In this document: piece after piece, positions 35,821-44,247 of the stretch
How the letters are laid out: each line of letters starts with the position of its first letter
How positions within the stretch are numbered: position 1 is the first letter of the stretch
Assembly: GCF_001269365.1 (NCBI RefSeq)
Contig: NZ_CXOM01000001.1
Coordinates: 744,090-808,089 of the forward strand
DNA: 64,000 nt
Source: Limnohabitans sp. Rim11
GTDB lineage: Bacteria; Pseudomonadota; Gammaproteobacteria; Burkholderiales; Burkholderiaceae_C
Direction: 5' to 3'
Made by a program: the position numbers and the translations under genes
Notes under the pieces: model-generated
Told to the model about the DNA's origin: nothing
What the model saw: the letters and a program-made list of their open reading frames with translations, nothing else
The model's database searches: none

Positions 35821-36729
35821 TTATTGTTTTTTCGACAGGCTGATCAGTTGCTTGAATTTTTGCAAACTGACACCCTGTGGGAAAAACAAAATCGTGATGA
35901 AAAGAAACACGTAAAGAATGAGGCCTTGCCATTGCGACGGAATGACAAAAATACTCAAACCTTGAATGAGTGAAAGGCCCACGGCCGCCACTGCCGCACC
36001 AAAAATTTTGCCCATGCCGCCCAAGAGTGTGGCAATGACTGCAAAGAGCATCATTTGCAAAGGCGTATTGGGAATGATGGAAGCCCTTGTTCCAAATAAA
36101 TACATGCCTGCGGTAATGAGCACGCCCGTGATGACAAAGGTGAGGACGTAGGCCCGCGTCACGTTAATGCCATATAGCCTAGACAATTCAGGGTTGTCGG
36201 AAACTGCTGCCATAAACTGACCATCGTGCGTACGCGTCATGAAGAGGTAAAGCGCAAGCAACAAAACGAATGTGACGCACACCGCTTCGATGTCCCAATT
36301 GCTAATCACAATGCCATGAACAATGTTCACGCCCGACATGATGTTGGGTTTGAGTGCAACGGGTTCTGTGCCAAAAATCATGGCCAACAAATAAGCTAAA
36401 AATTCGGACACCACCAGGGTGAAAATGAAAAAAGTCAGACTGGGTGAATTTCTATTTCGCAGGATTTGCAGTCCATACCTGTCCATGAACACATTGGCAG
36501 CAATGGTGACGACAAGGCCAATACCCACTGAGGGCAGGATGGCAATGCCGAATTTATTGTGTGCTGCGTACATGACATAAAACGACAGAGCCATCATGCC
36601 GGCCTGTGCAAAGTTCCATACCTTGACCACTTTGACCACCAGTGAGAACGCCACAGCAAACAAGATGGCATAGGTGGAAGCGGCAAAACCTGTCCAAACG
36701 ATTTGCAGCAAAATAGAAATATCAATCAC
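35821..36729 (-). CDS. livH: ABC transporter permease LivH (system 1)
   Basis: 302-residue inner-membrane protein with LivH blocks: LQIVWTGFAASTYAILFAVAFSLV, VKVVKVWNFAQAGMMALSFYVMY (family N-F-A-Q-G segment with Ala for Glu), the coupling loop MAAVSDNPELSRLYGINVTRAYVLTF and VIATLLGGMGKIFGAAVAAVGLSLIQGLS. Separated from livK by a strong hairpin (36753-36778) that should lower permease relative to receptor. Confidence 0.88.
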   Translation of the reverse strand: MIDISILLQIVWTGFAASTYAILFAVAFSLVVKVVKVWNFAQAGMMALSFYVMYAAHNKFGIAILPSVGIGLVVTIAANVFMDRYGLQILRNRNSPSLTFFIFTLVVSEFLAYLLAMIFGTEPVALKPNIMSGVNIVHGIVISNWDIEAVCVTFVLLLALYLFMTRTHDGQFMAAVSDNPELSRLYGINVTRAYVLTFVITGVLITAGMYLFGTRASIIPNTPLQMMLFAVIATLLGGMGKIFGAAVAAVGLSLIQGLSIFVIPSQWQGLILYVFLFITILFFPQGVSLQKFKQLISLSKKQ

Positions 36730-36752
36730 ACCAATCCTTTGAGAGATGAGCT

Positions 36753-36778
36753 GGTCACGACTGACATCAGTCGTGACC
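36753..36778 (-). terminator. Intercistronic hairpin between livK and livH (system 1)
   Basis: GGTCACGACT and AGTCGTGACC (36753-36762, 36769-36778) pair perfectly, and GA/TC extend the stem into a 2-base loop. It is downstream of the livK stop and upstream of livH. No U tract, so attenuation or mRNA stabilisation is more likely than full termination. Confidence 0.65.
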
Positions 36779-36792
36779 GATTCAAAGACGCT

Positions 36793-37953
36793 TTACTTGA
36801 TTGTGGCCAAAGGCACGAATTGGCCTTTGTCAACAGTCAATAGATAAACTGGCTTGTTCACACGGTGGTCTTCGCCAACCGTCAATCCGCCAGTCATGGG
36901 TAACTCAAAGGTTTTGGCAGTGATCAAAGCCTTGCGCATGTTTTCACCTGTGGCTGGCAACTTGTTTTTCTCAATCCATTTGTAAAGTTCAGCTACCAAG
37001 TAAGGGCCGTCATACAAGTACTGTGTGTAAGGCAAGCCATTGGGCACGCGCTTTTCAGTTTCTTTCCAGCGGTTGATGAACGGTGTGAGGTTGGGGTTAT
37101 CTGATGGTCCAGGAGCCAAGGAGGTCACGATCAAACCTTCAGCGGCTGCACCCAGTTGCTCGATCACTTTAGGGTTGTAGCCCGCAGAGTAAGTCGAGAC
37201 ACGTTGCTGCAAACCCAATTGACGCATTTGCGCAATCACTTGTGGCAAATCAGACACCAGGCCCTGAATGTGAATCATGTCTGGATTGGCTGCTTTCACT
37301 TTGAGCAAGGCACCTGTGAATTCGGTAGCTTTGGTGTCATAGGCTTCATACGCCACCACTTTGCCACCTGCTTTTTCAAATACGCTCTTGTAAATGGCTG
37401 CACCCTCAACGCCGCTGTCGTTGTTGATGTACATCACAGCAGCAGTTTTCTTGCCCAGTGTGGCGTAGGTGTATTTGGCCAAGCCACTGACGTCCACTTC
37501 AGCCAATGGGAAAGTGGTGTAAACATAATCGCCCAGTTTGGCTATGTCGGGCGAGTTCGCGCCAACGCTAAGTTCCAATATTTTTTCTCGATTGGCAATG
37601 GGGGCCACAGCTTTGACCACCGAGCTCCATGCTGTGATGAAAACTGGCACTTTGTCCACACTGGCCAAGCGATTGACCGCATTGATACCCAGTTGGGGGT
37701 CGGCTTGGGTGTCAAGCACAATCATTTCAAGTTGCTTACCGTTCACGCCACCTTTGGCGTTGATGTCGGCAACAGCCCATTGCGCGGCCTTGACTTGGTC
37801 TGCGCCGTAAAGCGCTTGTGAACCAGACAAAGGCATGGCAAGACCAAACTTGAGGGTTGGCTTGCTTTGCGCTAACGCAGCACCTGTAAAGGCTGCGCCA
37901 CTCATGATCAGCGCTGAAAGCGCCAACATACGACGACGATTTGAAAGTTTCAT
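36793..37953 (-). CDS. livK: ABC transporter substrate-binding protein LivK-like (system 1)
   Basis: 386-residue periplasmic receptor from MKLSNRRRMLALSAL (37953, RBS GGAGAG); eight upstream codons are open but unneeded. The signal peptide has an Arg-Arg-Arg run and ends near ALAQS (residue 28). Type 1 periplasmic fold: TLKFGLAMPLSGSQALYGADQVKAAQW, VFITAWSSVVKAV in the hinge, AAVMYINNDSGVEG and the C-terminal LTVGEDHRVNKPVYLLTVDKG. It should select the substrate of the island. The ligand cannot be read from sequence. Confidence 0.9.
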   Translation of the reverse strand: MKLSNRRRMLALSALIMSGAAFTGAALAQSKPTLKFGLAMPLSGSQALYGADQVKAAQWAVADINAKGGVNGKQLEMIVLDTQADPQLGINAVNRLASVDKVPVFITAWSSVVKAVAPIANREKILELSVGANSPDIAKLGDYVYTTFPLAEVDVSGLAKYTYATLGKKTAAVMYINNDSGVEGAAIYKSVFEKAGGKVVAYEAYDTKATEFTGALLKVKAANPDMIHIQGLVSDLPQVIAQMRQLGLQQRVSTYSAGYNPKVIEQLGAAAEGLIVTSLAPGPSDNPNLTPFINRWKETEKRVPNGLPYTQYLYDGPYLVAELYKWIEKNKLPATGENMRKALITAKTFELPMTGGLTVGEDHRVNKPVYLLTVDKGQFVPLATIK

Positions 37954-38023
37954 TTTCTCTCCTGGTTGGTAGAACAAACAATGGCCCTCTTGGACCGACT
38001 TTAGGGAACGCTTAACAACTGAC

Positions 38024-38698
38024 TCAAATCTTTCTCAAGGTTTCTAGAACCTCCTGTGTGGGCGCGACATCGGCATACTTTTCTGACATGTCAAACAAAT
38101 TGACCGCATGTGACACGTGGCTCCGGTCATAGACCGCATCTTCAGGTACCAATACTTTGAAGTTCAAAGAAAATGCATCCACCACGCTAGAGCGTACGCA
38201 CCCACTGGTGCTGCAACCTGTCACGATCAGCGTGTCAGCTTGCAAGTCAATCAGGTGGCTGGTGAGTGCCGTCGCAAAGAATGCACTTGGATGTTTTTTG
38301 GGTAGCAACACATCGCCAGGGTGGGGTTCAATGTCTTTGACAAATTGATAGCCATTGGCGGCAATGTTCATGATGGCAGGGACTTTGTCTGCCAAACGAC
38401 CGCCTTCGTTTTGCACTTTGGGTGCTACGTGTGGATAAAGAACGGGCCAACCGCGCTTGCGAAATTCATCGGCCAACAATTTGATGTTGCCCACGGCCTT
38501 CCATGCTACTTCGCCACAACTGGTGGGAAACTCTTTGATCGCTTCAAAAAATGGCTGGGGTGTTGTTCCCGTTGTGCGGTACTGAACATCAATGATCAAT
38601 AAAGCGGGACGTTTGCCAATGCCCGTGGGGCGTCCAAAGCCTGCAGCGCGATAGGCGCGCTGTTCTTCCTCGCTGATGATGCCGTGCCATGGTTTCAT
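38024..38698 (-). CDS. Isochorismatase-family amidohydrolase (N-carbamoylsarcosine/maleamate amidase type)
   Basis: 224-residue cysteine hydrolase started at MKPWHGIISEEEQRAY (38698, RBS AAGGAG); the ATG overlaps the hydantoinase stop by 4 bp (ATGA). Catalytic triad: Asp37 in PALLIIDVQY, Lys134 or Lys135 in LLPKKHPSAF, Cys167 in VTGCSTSGCVRSSVVDAF, the last being the N-carbamoylsarcosine/maleamate amidase pattern. It would release ammonia (and CO2 if the substrate is a carbamoyl) from a linear amide. Coupling to a ring-opening hydrolase upstream strongly suggests sequential hydrolysis of a cyclic amide, imide or hydantoin. Confidence 0.85.
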   Translation of the reverse strand: MKPWHGIISEEEQRAYRAAGFGRPTGIGKRPALLIIDVQYRTTGTTPQPFFEAIKEFPTSCGEVAWKAVGNIKLLADEFRKRGWPVLYPHVAPKVQNEGGRLADKVPAIMNIAANGYQFVKDIEPHPGDVLLPKKHPSAFFATALTSHLIDLQADTLIVTGCSTSGCVRSSVVDAFSLNFKVLVPEDAVYDRSHVSHAVNLFDMSEKYADVAPTQEVLETLRKI

Positions 38699-40086
38699 GA
38701 AAGTGCTCCTTCTTTGGGCTCTGTCAGTGAGCGGAAAATGTAGTTGCCGTAGCCAGGTTGACCCAAAATCTTGCCATTGGCCATGACGGTGTTGCCGCGG
38801 ACAATGGTTTGGACGGGCCAACCTTTGAGGTTTTGGCCTTCGTACAAGCTGTAGTCAGAGTAAGAGCCCAACTCAGCAGGATTGACCACACGACTTAAGT
38901 TCAAGTCGACCAGGGTGATGTCTGCATCAGAGCCAATGTCTAAGCTTCCCTTATGGGGTGCCACATTGAAAATGGCTGCTGGGGCTTTGGTTAGTACTTC
39001 TGCAATGCGACGCAGACTGAGGCGGCCCTTGTGATAGCCCTCGTGCAACAGCACCGGCAAAATAGTGGCGGTACCTGGGAAGCCTTGAGATGCCAACCAC
39101 AAAGGTTTTTCTTTGGTGGCACGTTTGCGCGGGCAATGGTCGGATGCCACTACGTCGATGCTGCCATCTTGCAAGCCTTCCCACATCGCTGCCACGTCGT
39201 CGGCGCTTCTGAAGGGTGGATTGGCTTTGCCCATGCCTAGCAAATCAGAGTCTTCGGTGTGAGTGAGGTAATGCGGACAAGTTTCAACAAACACTTTGTC
39301 GTAACGGCTACGCCATTTACGTACTTCGTCCAGGGCCATCCGAGTGCTGATGTGCGGTATGTAAATTTGGGCACCCAAATGCTCGGCAAAGTACATGGCC
39401 CGCACAGAACTTTCAGCCTCTGTAAAAGCTGGTTTGGCGCGAGACCAATCTTTCAAGGTGGTGCCACCGCTAGCTTGAATTCGTGTCCGAATTCGGTTGA
39501 CAACTTCAATGTTCTCGGTGTGACAAACTACTTTGACATCGCCAATGCTAGCGGCCATGGTCAGGAGGTCAAAGAGATAGCCATCGTCCGTGCCGTCAAG
39601 GCCCAAGTAGCGACCTTCCTCGCCCTTGAAGTTCATGAAATATTTGAATGATGTCACGCCGTAGGTTTTGACGTAATCGGCCAACTCTTTAATGTGTTCT
39701 TCATTGGCAGTGCTAAAGTGAAACGCATAGTCGATATAGGCGCGCGTTCTGGCGTATTCCTGCTCACGCTTGTAGACATCGGCATAAGCTTCATTGTTCA
39801 GGAAATAGCCAAGAACCGTGGTAAAGCCACCTTGAGCGGCGTAGATGGTTTCAGTTTCGTATTCGGTAATTTTTTCACCAAAGCCGAAATGCATGTGTGC
39901 ATCAATCAGACCAGGAAAGATGTGCAGTCCTTCAGCTGACATAACAGGAATTGACACATCGACAGGTGTTCCAGGTGCTAAGTGCGCTGCAATTTTGCCG
40001 TCTCTAATCAGCAAGTCTGTGGGGGTTCCATCGGTGTTAGCGTCAACAAGTGTGCCACTGCGAAGAACAAATTCAGTGCTATTCAT
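38695..40086 (-). CDS. Dihydropyrimidinase/hydantoinase-like cyclic amidohydrolase
   Basis: 463-residue metal-dependent hydrolase of the dihydroorotase/dihydropyrimidinase group. Two-metal site is complete: FPGLIDAHMHFGFG (His64, His66), carbamylated-Lys position Lys148 in VTSFKYFMNFKG, His189 in VVCHTEN, His245 in YIPHIST and Asp316 in ASDHCPR. It should open a cyclic amide, imide or ureide. KGSLDIGSDADITLVDLN is the C-terminal beta-sandwich motif. Its stop overlaps the amidase start, and it follows the CobW GTPase gene by 13 bases. Hydantoin, dihydropyrimidine, succinimide and enamide substrates are all possible. Confidence 0.88.
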   Translation of the reverse strand: MNSTEFVLRSGTLVDANTDGTPTDLLIRDGKIAAHLAPGTPVDVSIPVMSAEGLHIFPGLIDAHMHFGFGEKITEYETETIYAAQGGFTTVLGYFLNNEAYADVYKREQEYARTRAYIDYAFHFSTANEEHIKELADYVKTYGVTSFKYFMNFKGEEGRYLGLDGTDDGYLFDLLTMAASIGDVKVVCHTENIEVVNRIRTRIQASGGTTLKDWSRAKPAFTEAESSVRAMYFAEHLGAQIYIPHISTRMALDEVRKWRSRYDKVFVETCPHYLTHTEDSDLLGMGKANPPFRSADDVAAMWEGLQDGSIDVVASDHCPRKRATKEKPLWLASQGFPGTATILPVLLHEGYHKGRLSLRRIAEVLTKAPAAIFNVAPHKGSLDIGSDADITLVDLNLSRVVNPAELGSYSDYSLYEGQNLKGWPVQTIVRGNTVMANGKILGQPGYGNYIFRSLTEPKEGALS

Positions 40087-40099
40087 GCGAGTCTCTTTT

Positions 40100-41113
40100 T
40101 TAAAAACATTCGTTCAATTCTTCGAGGTTGCGAGGCCTGCAAGAGGCTTCCTTCAAAGTGAGTGCCTTCAAGCTGGCTTCCAGCCAATCTGGATCGAGGT
40201 CTTGCCCAATGCAAACAATTCGCCCGCGCAAATCTGTGTCTGGCCAAGCTTGCAGAAACGTAGGCGAATGAAAAACTTTGCCCACACCTTGAATCAGTAC
40301 AAAGGGCCTGGCATCGTTGACAGCCAATAAGCCTTTACACCGCAGAAGTTGATTGCCAAATCTCAAGGTGAGCAAGTGCCACCATGCAGAGATACCTACC
40401 CATGTGGGTTGAATGTCGGTGAATACACTCCAACTGCCGATGCCTGAACCATGCGGGCTGCCATGAGAATTTTCGTCAAATGCTTTTGGCAATAATTTAA
40501 AAGTATTGCTCGGCAAGTCGATCGTGAAAATGGCTGCTGCAGATTGCCCTGAAACTGATTCCGTGATGTGGGCATAGGGGTTAAGTTTCTTGAGCTGAAT
40601 CTTCAGTTCAAGCAAGATCGGTGCACTGGCCATGTCGGTCTTGGTGATGACCAAATGCTCTGCAACGCTTGCCTGTTTTCGAGATTCAACGTGCAAATGC
40701 AGTTGTTGCAAACCTTGCACTGCATCGATCGTGGTGATAACTTGCCCCAAGCGAAAGTGTTGCATGAGCGATTTGTCACCCAACAACGCATGCATGACTG
40801 GCAAAGGGTCGGCCAAGCCGGTGGTTTCTATGACAACGCGTTTCAAAGGTGGTCTGCCTATGCGCTGGGTGAGATCTTTGATTTCTAAAAGCGTCTCGCG
40901 CAGTGAGTGTGTAACGGTGCAGCACAAACAACCGTTGTCCAGCAAATAGACATCTTCCGATAGTTCTTTGTACTGGAGTTGATCAAGGCCGATAGCTCCA
41001 AACTCGTTGACGATGACAGCCGTGTCCTGACCTACTTCTAGCCGAAGGTACGCGTTAAGGAGTGTGGTTTTGCCACTTCCTAAAAACCCTGTGAGCAGAT
41101 CAAAAACAATCAT
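40100..41113 (-). CDS. CobW/COG0523-family GTPase, probable metallochaperone
   Basis: 337-residue P-loop GTPase. Walker A FLGSGKTTLLN within residues 9-20, VNEFGAIGLD switch region, and the metal-binding CxCC motif GCLCCTV (Cys62, Cys64, Cys65), ETTGLADPLPVMHAL, and the CobW C-terminal domain from about residue 225. COG0523 proteins deliver Zn, Co or Fe to client enzymes. It is the first gene of the island and sits directly before the binuclear-metal hydantoinase, the obvious client. Divergent IclR gene and repeat motif lie upstream. Confidence 0.85.
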   Translation of the reverse strand: MIVFDLLTGFLGSGKTTLLNAYLRLEVGQDTAVIVNEFGAIGLDQLQYKELSEDVYLLDNGCLCCTVTHSLRETLLEIKDLTQRIGRPPLKRVVIETTGLADPLPVMHALLGDKSLMQHFRLGQVITTIDAVQGLQQLHLHVESRKQASVAEHLVITKTDMASAPILLELKIQLKKLNPYAHITESVSGQSAAAIFTIDLPSNTFKLLPKAFDENSHGSPHGSGIGSWSVFTDIQPTWVGISAWWHLLTLRFGNQLLRCKGLLAVNDARPFVLIQGVGKVFHSPTFLQAWPDTDLRGRIVCIGQDLDPDWLEASLKALTLKEASCRPRNLEELNECF

Positions 41114-41174
41114 TCCAGGTTGGGTCCGGTTGAATTCAATGGATGAACTTTGAATTCATTAGATCATATTTTTA

Positions 41175-41201
41175 CGCCTAGCGTTATTTTATTTCGCCTA
41201 G
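41175..41201. promoter_or_regulatory. Candidate IclR operator: twin CGCCTAG boxes
   Basis: CGCCTAG at 41175-41181 and 41195-41201, 20 bp apart, in the divergent gap between cobW-like (start 41113) and IclR (start 41248). Surrounding bases are also similar (TTTACGCCTAGCGT, ATTTCGCCTAGTGT). Two-turn spacing suits tandem IclR dimers. Confidence 0.5.
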
Positions 41202-41247
41202 TGTGCCTATCATCTGTATCAAAATACGTCCAAAATTGAGACAAAAC

Positions 41248-42096
41248 ATGCCAATCAATTCAAAAAAACTGCAATCTGCCAAGGCAAAAACCACCTCGGT
41301 GGGGGAAGACGGCCGTAAAACAAACTCCGTTGAGGCCGTTAAAGTGGCCATGCGCTTGCTCAATGAAATGGCATTGGCCAGGCGGGCCATGCGAATCACT
41401 GAACTTGCAGATTTGATGGGGGAGACCAAGCCTCGTATTCATCGGCATTTGGCCACTCTGAAAGAAATGGGCATGGTGGAGCAAGAGCATTCCACCGAAC
41501 GCTACCGCTTGGGTTGGCGCCTTTTCCAATTAGGGGAGGCTGCTGGCGCCCAATTTGACTTGCGCTACCGAGCCGAACCTTATTTGGTTAAGTTGCGTGA
41601 TGAGTTGAGGCAAACCGCCGTACTGGCCATTCCCATTAACGGCCAACCCATGGTCATTGCAACCTCTGACAACATCTATGCGAGGATTTGCATCTCTGTA
41701 AAGCCTGGCAATCGACCGTTGCCGCATTGCTCAGCTTTTGGCCGTTTGATGTTGGCCTATGCAACAGAGCCTGCGCAGCGCGCTTTGCTGGCGGAGTCGT
41801 TACAGGCTGAAACAGAGCAGTCGGTGGTTGACCCTCAAACTGTTTTGAACCGTTTGCCTGTCATTCGCAAACGTTTTTACGATTACGCTGCCAGTGAAAT
41901 GCTGCTGGGAATTAACACCATTGCCGTGCCTATTTTCAGAGACGATGATGTGTTAGCCGGCGCTATTGGCATAGTGGGTTCTATCCAAGAAATTCCAGAT
42001 CCTCCGCCTAAAGCGCAAATCGATCTTCTACGGCAATATGCGGACGAGTTGTCAGTGCAATTGAAAAGTAACGCTTACCGTCAAACTCGGCCTTGA
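41248..42096 (+). CDS. IclR family transcriptional regulator
   Basis: 282-residue regulator from MPINSKKLQSAKAK (41248); a frame open to 41203 would begin inside the operator. A basic N-terminal tail precedes the helix-turn-helix (NSVEAVKVAMRLLNEMA, MGETKPRIHRHLATLKEMGMVEQ). The effector domain includes VKPGNRPLPHCSAFGRLMLAY and AASEMLLGINTIAVPIF, typical IclR small-molecule pocket segments. Divergent from the 13-gene island and first in the operon with the Cys-rich protein and AtuA pair; it probably controls both. Confidence 0.87.
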   Translation: MPINSKKLQSAKAKTTSVGEDGRKTNSVEAVKVAMRLLNEMALARRAMRITELADLMGETKPRIHRHLATLKEMGMVEQEHSTERYRLGWRLFQLGEAAGAQFDLRYRAEPYLVKLRDELRQTAVLAIPINGQPMVIATSDNIYARICISVKPGNRPLPHCSAFGRLMLAYATEPAQRALLAESLQAETEQSVVDPQTVLNRLPVIRKRFYDYAASEMLLGINTIAVPIFRDDDVLAGAIGIVGSIQEIPDPPPKAQIDLLRQYADELSVQLKSNAYRQTRP

Positions 42097-42098
42097 GC

Positions 42099-42503
42099 AT
42101 GAAAAACCAAGATATCGCCTTACTATCGTCAGAAGCATTGAAATTGATAAGTCAATCAAAGCCATCTGAATGCAACTGCGCCTTGAAACATTGTCTTGGC
42201 TGGGAAAGTGTCAGTGACGATCGCTGGCCGGCAGACCAGATGCAAAGCAAAGGGACCCTTCGTGAACCTTTACAAGACGGACAAACCGAGCCGAGCTTTG
42301 AAGAGTTTCACCCTGATGGCACTCGCTACGACTCGCCTCAAGCACCCATTGCACCCAAGCACTTCCCCTACAACCGATGCGACGTCTTTGCATGTCAGAA
42401 GTGCGGTTGTGGTGTGATGAAGTACACGGAATATGGGGGTTATTACGTCGACAACCGGGTTCGGTTGTTCAACCCTGAATTGCTTGTCGATGTCAGCCTG
42501 TAA
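42099..42503 (+). CDS. Cys-rich protein of unknown function
   Basis: 134-residue protein started at the ATG at 42099, two bases past the IclR stop (an overlapping TTG at 42093 is possible). It has seven Cys: 25, 27 and 32 (SECNCALKHC) and 94, 99, 102 and 104 (NRCDVFACQKCGCG), the pattern of a zinc ribbon or metal site split over two halves, followed by MKYTEYGGYYVDNRVRLFNP, an aromatic C-terminal strand. No family recognised. It sits between IclR and AtuA-like genes, so it may be a partner or metal-holding subunit of the AtuA protein. Confidence 0.7.
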   Translation: MKNQDIALLSSEALKLISQSKPSECNCALKHCLGWESVSDDRWPADQMQSKGTLREPLQDGQTEPSFEEFHPDGTRYDSPQAPIAPKHFPYNRCDVFACQKCGCGVMKYTEYGGYYVDNRVRLFNPELLVDVSL

Positions 42504-42518
42504 CTTCATCTAAATCCT

Positions 42519-43853
42519 ATGACTCAATCTAAACAGCCGGTCTATCGAATTGGGTCTGGTGCAGGTTTTGCCGGTGACCGTGTAGATCCAGCTGTCGCGT
42601 TGGCTGCATCGGGTCAAGTAGACGCTGTGGCACTGGAGTGCTTGGCCGAACGAACCTTAGTTCCCGGCATCAAAGCGCGTCATGACAATCCAAACGCGGG
42701 TTTTGATACGCGTTTGCGACGGCGCTTGACGCCTTTGTTGCCTGCTGCAGCCAAGACAAATTGCAAAATTATTTCTAATTTGGGTTCTGCCAATCCCGGT
42801 GCTGCGGGTCAAGCCATTGCTGACTTGGCCAAGACGCTGGGCGTGTCAGGCTTGCGCATTGCGGCGGTTGAGGGCGATGACGTGATGGCGCTGTCCGACC
42901 AAGTCAAATGGATGAAACCATTGACAGGAAGATTGTTGGGTGCACACGCCTATTTGGGATGCGTCCCAATGGCTGAAGCTTTGGAAGCCGGTGCCGATGT
43001 GGTGGTGACCGGACGCGTTGCCGACTCTGCCTTGTTTGCGGCGCCAGTGCGTCAGTATTTAAATCAAGACCCCAATGCGTTGGCGGGTGCGCTGACGGTG
43101 GGGCACTTGTTGGAGTGTGGCGGACAGTTGACGGGGGGTAACTACGATCCCTTGGGCGGCCCCAAGTCTGGCAATCCTTTGTCTGCGGCTGAATTTGCGG
43201 CCATCGGTTATCCCTTGGCACATGTTTACGCTGATGGCTCTGCAGACATCACGGTGCTAGACGGTGCGCCGGCCATCGTCGATGCCCTCACTTGCACTTT
43301 GCAACTGTTGTACGAAGTGCACGATCCTTTTCGATACATCACGCCCGATTTGGTCTTGGATTTTTCTGGCATTCGCTTTGAGCAAATCGGCCATAACCGC
43401 ATTCGCATGACGGGTGCGCGGACTTCAGGCCCGCCGCCTTCCTTGAAAGTTGCAGGCTTTTTAGAACTGCCAGGGTTCATTGCCGATTGTGAAATTGGCT
43501 TTGCGGGATCAGGTGCCTTTGGGCGTGCCAAGAAAGCCGCAGAGATCTTGCGCAGGCGCCTGTCAGATTGGTCAGATGACGATGTGGCCATCGACTTGGT
43601 GGGTGTTAACTCGGTGTTGCGTGCAGGTTCATTGGACGCGCCACCCCCTGCCGAACTTCGGGTGCATGTCTCTGCACGTTGCAAAGATGCTGAGATGGCG
43701 CAGGTCATTGAGGACGAAATTTATACATTGACGGTATCCGGCCCTGCTGGCGGGTGCAGCGTGCGAAGTGAAAGACGAAACCGCATCGAAATCGTGGATG
43801 GTTTCATCGATCCGTCGCTAGTCAAAACAAATTTGCGCTGGAGTCAGTCATGA
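42519..43853 (+). CDS. AtuA family (DUF1446) protein, large part
   Basis: 444-residue protein matching the DUF1446/acyclic terpene utilisation AtuA family: RIGSGAGFAGDRVDPAVALAASGQVDAVALECLAERTL (opening motif), LLPAAAKTNCKIISNLGSANP, LRIAAVEGDDVMAL, GADVVVTGRVADSALF, GHLLECGGQLTGGNYDP and the C-terminal VSGPAGGCSVRSERRNRIEI. Family members act in citronellol/geraniol and similar pathways as hydratase-like proteins, but the reaction is poorly defined. Overlaps the next gene by 4 bp; the latter supplies the C-terminal domain that other AtuA proteins carry fused. Confidence 0.82.
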   Translation: MTQSKQPVYRIGSGAGFAGDRVDPAVALAASGQVDAVALECLAERTLVPGIKARHDNPNAGFDTRLRRRLTPLLPAAAKTNCKIISNLGSANPGAAGQAIADLAKTLGVSGLRIAAVEGDDVMALSDQVKWMKPLTGRLLGAHAYLGCVPMAEALEAGADVVVTGRVADSALFAAPVRQYLNQDPNALAGALTVGHLLECGGQLTGGNYDPLGGPKSGNPLSAAEFAAIGYPLAHVYADGSADITVLDGAPAIVDALTCTLQLLYEVHDPFRYITPDLVLDFSGIRFEQIGHNRIRMTGARTSGPPPSLKVAGFLELPGFIADCEIGFAGSGAFGRAKKAAEILRRRLSDWSDDDVAIDLVGVNSVLRAGSLDAPPPAELRVHVSARCKDAEMAQVIEDEIYTLTVSGPAGGCSVRSERRNRIEIVDGFIDPSLVKTNLRWSQS

Positions 43854-44203
43854 GAGTCGGAGACATTGCAGTTGGCCGCGCGGGCGACAAAGGGGACATG
43901 CTGGACCTCACGCTGGTAGCGCCAGATGACGCCACCTATCACTTCTTGAGTCAGGCGTTGACCACTCAGGCCGTCGCCCTCATGCTAAACAAAGTGGTGC
44001 CAGGGCCCGTGCTTCGCTATGACCTGCCAGGTCTTAAAGCTTTGAAGTTTGTCATGCCAGAGGCTTTGATGGGCGGAGTTTTCGCCACCTTGCGCCCAGG
44101 CCTTCATTGGCAGAAAGCAGCCATTTGGTTGTTGCTAGATTTGGACATTCACCCTGAAACCTTGGCTTTGAGTTTGGCGCAAACCGAGGCCGCCCACAAA
44201 TGA
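43850..44203 (+). CDS. AtuA C-terminal-like domain protein (small subunit)
   Basis: 117-residue protein beginning VGDIAVGRAGDKGDMLDLTLVAPDD, the signature of the ferredoxin-like domain that follows DUF1446 in one-piece AtuA proteins; YDLPGLKALKFVMPEALMGGV is the second block. The 4-bp overlap with the large part and the lack of any independent family argue for a two-subunit AtuA. No catalytic residues are known. Confidence 0.75.
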   Translation: MRVGDIAVGRAGDKGDMLDLTLVAPDDATYHFLSQALTTQAVALMLNKVVPGPVLRYDLPGLKALKFVMPEALMGGVFATLRPGLHWQKAAIWLLLDLDIHPETLALSLAQTEAAHK

Positions 44204-44247
44204 GTTGGCAAGTCGCAGGGTGAGGCATAAAAAATGGAGATCAGTTC

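Noticed and set aside
36753..36778. REP element or CRISPR repeat
   Set aside because: A single palindrome in an operon gap with no spacers or further copies noticed.
37156..37821. A 221-codon plus-strand frame opposite livK system 1
   Set aside because: Antisense to a well-supported receptor gene, no RBS, His/Cys-rich nonsense composition typical of shadows.
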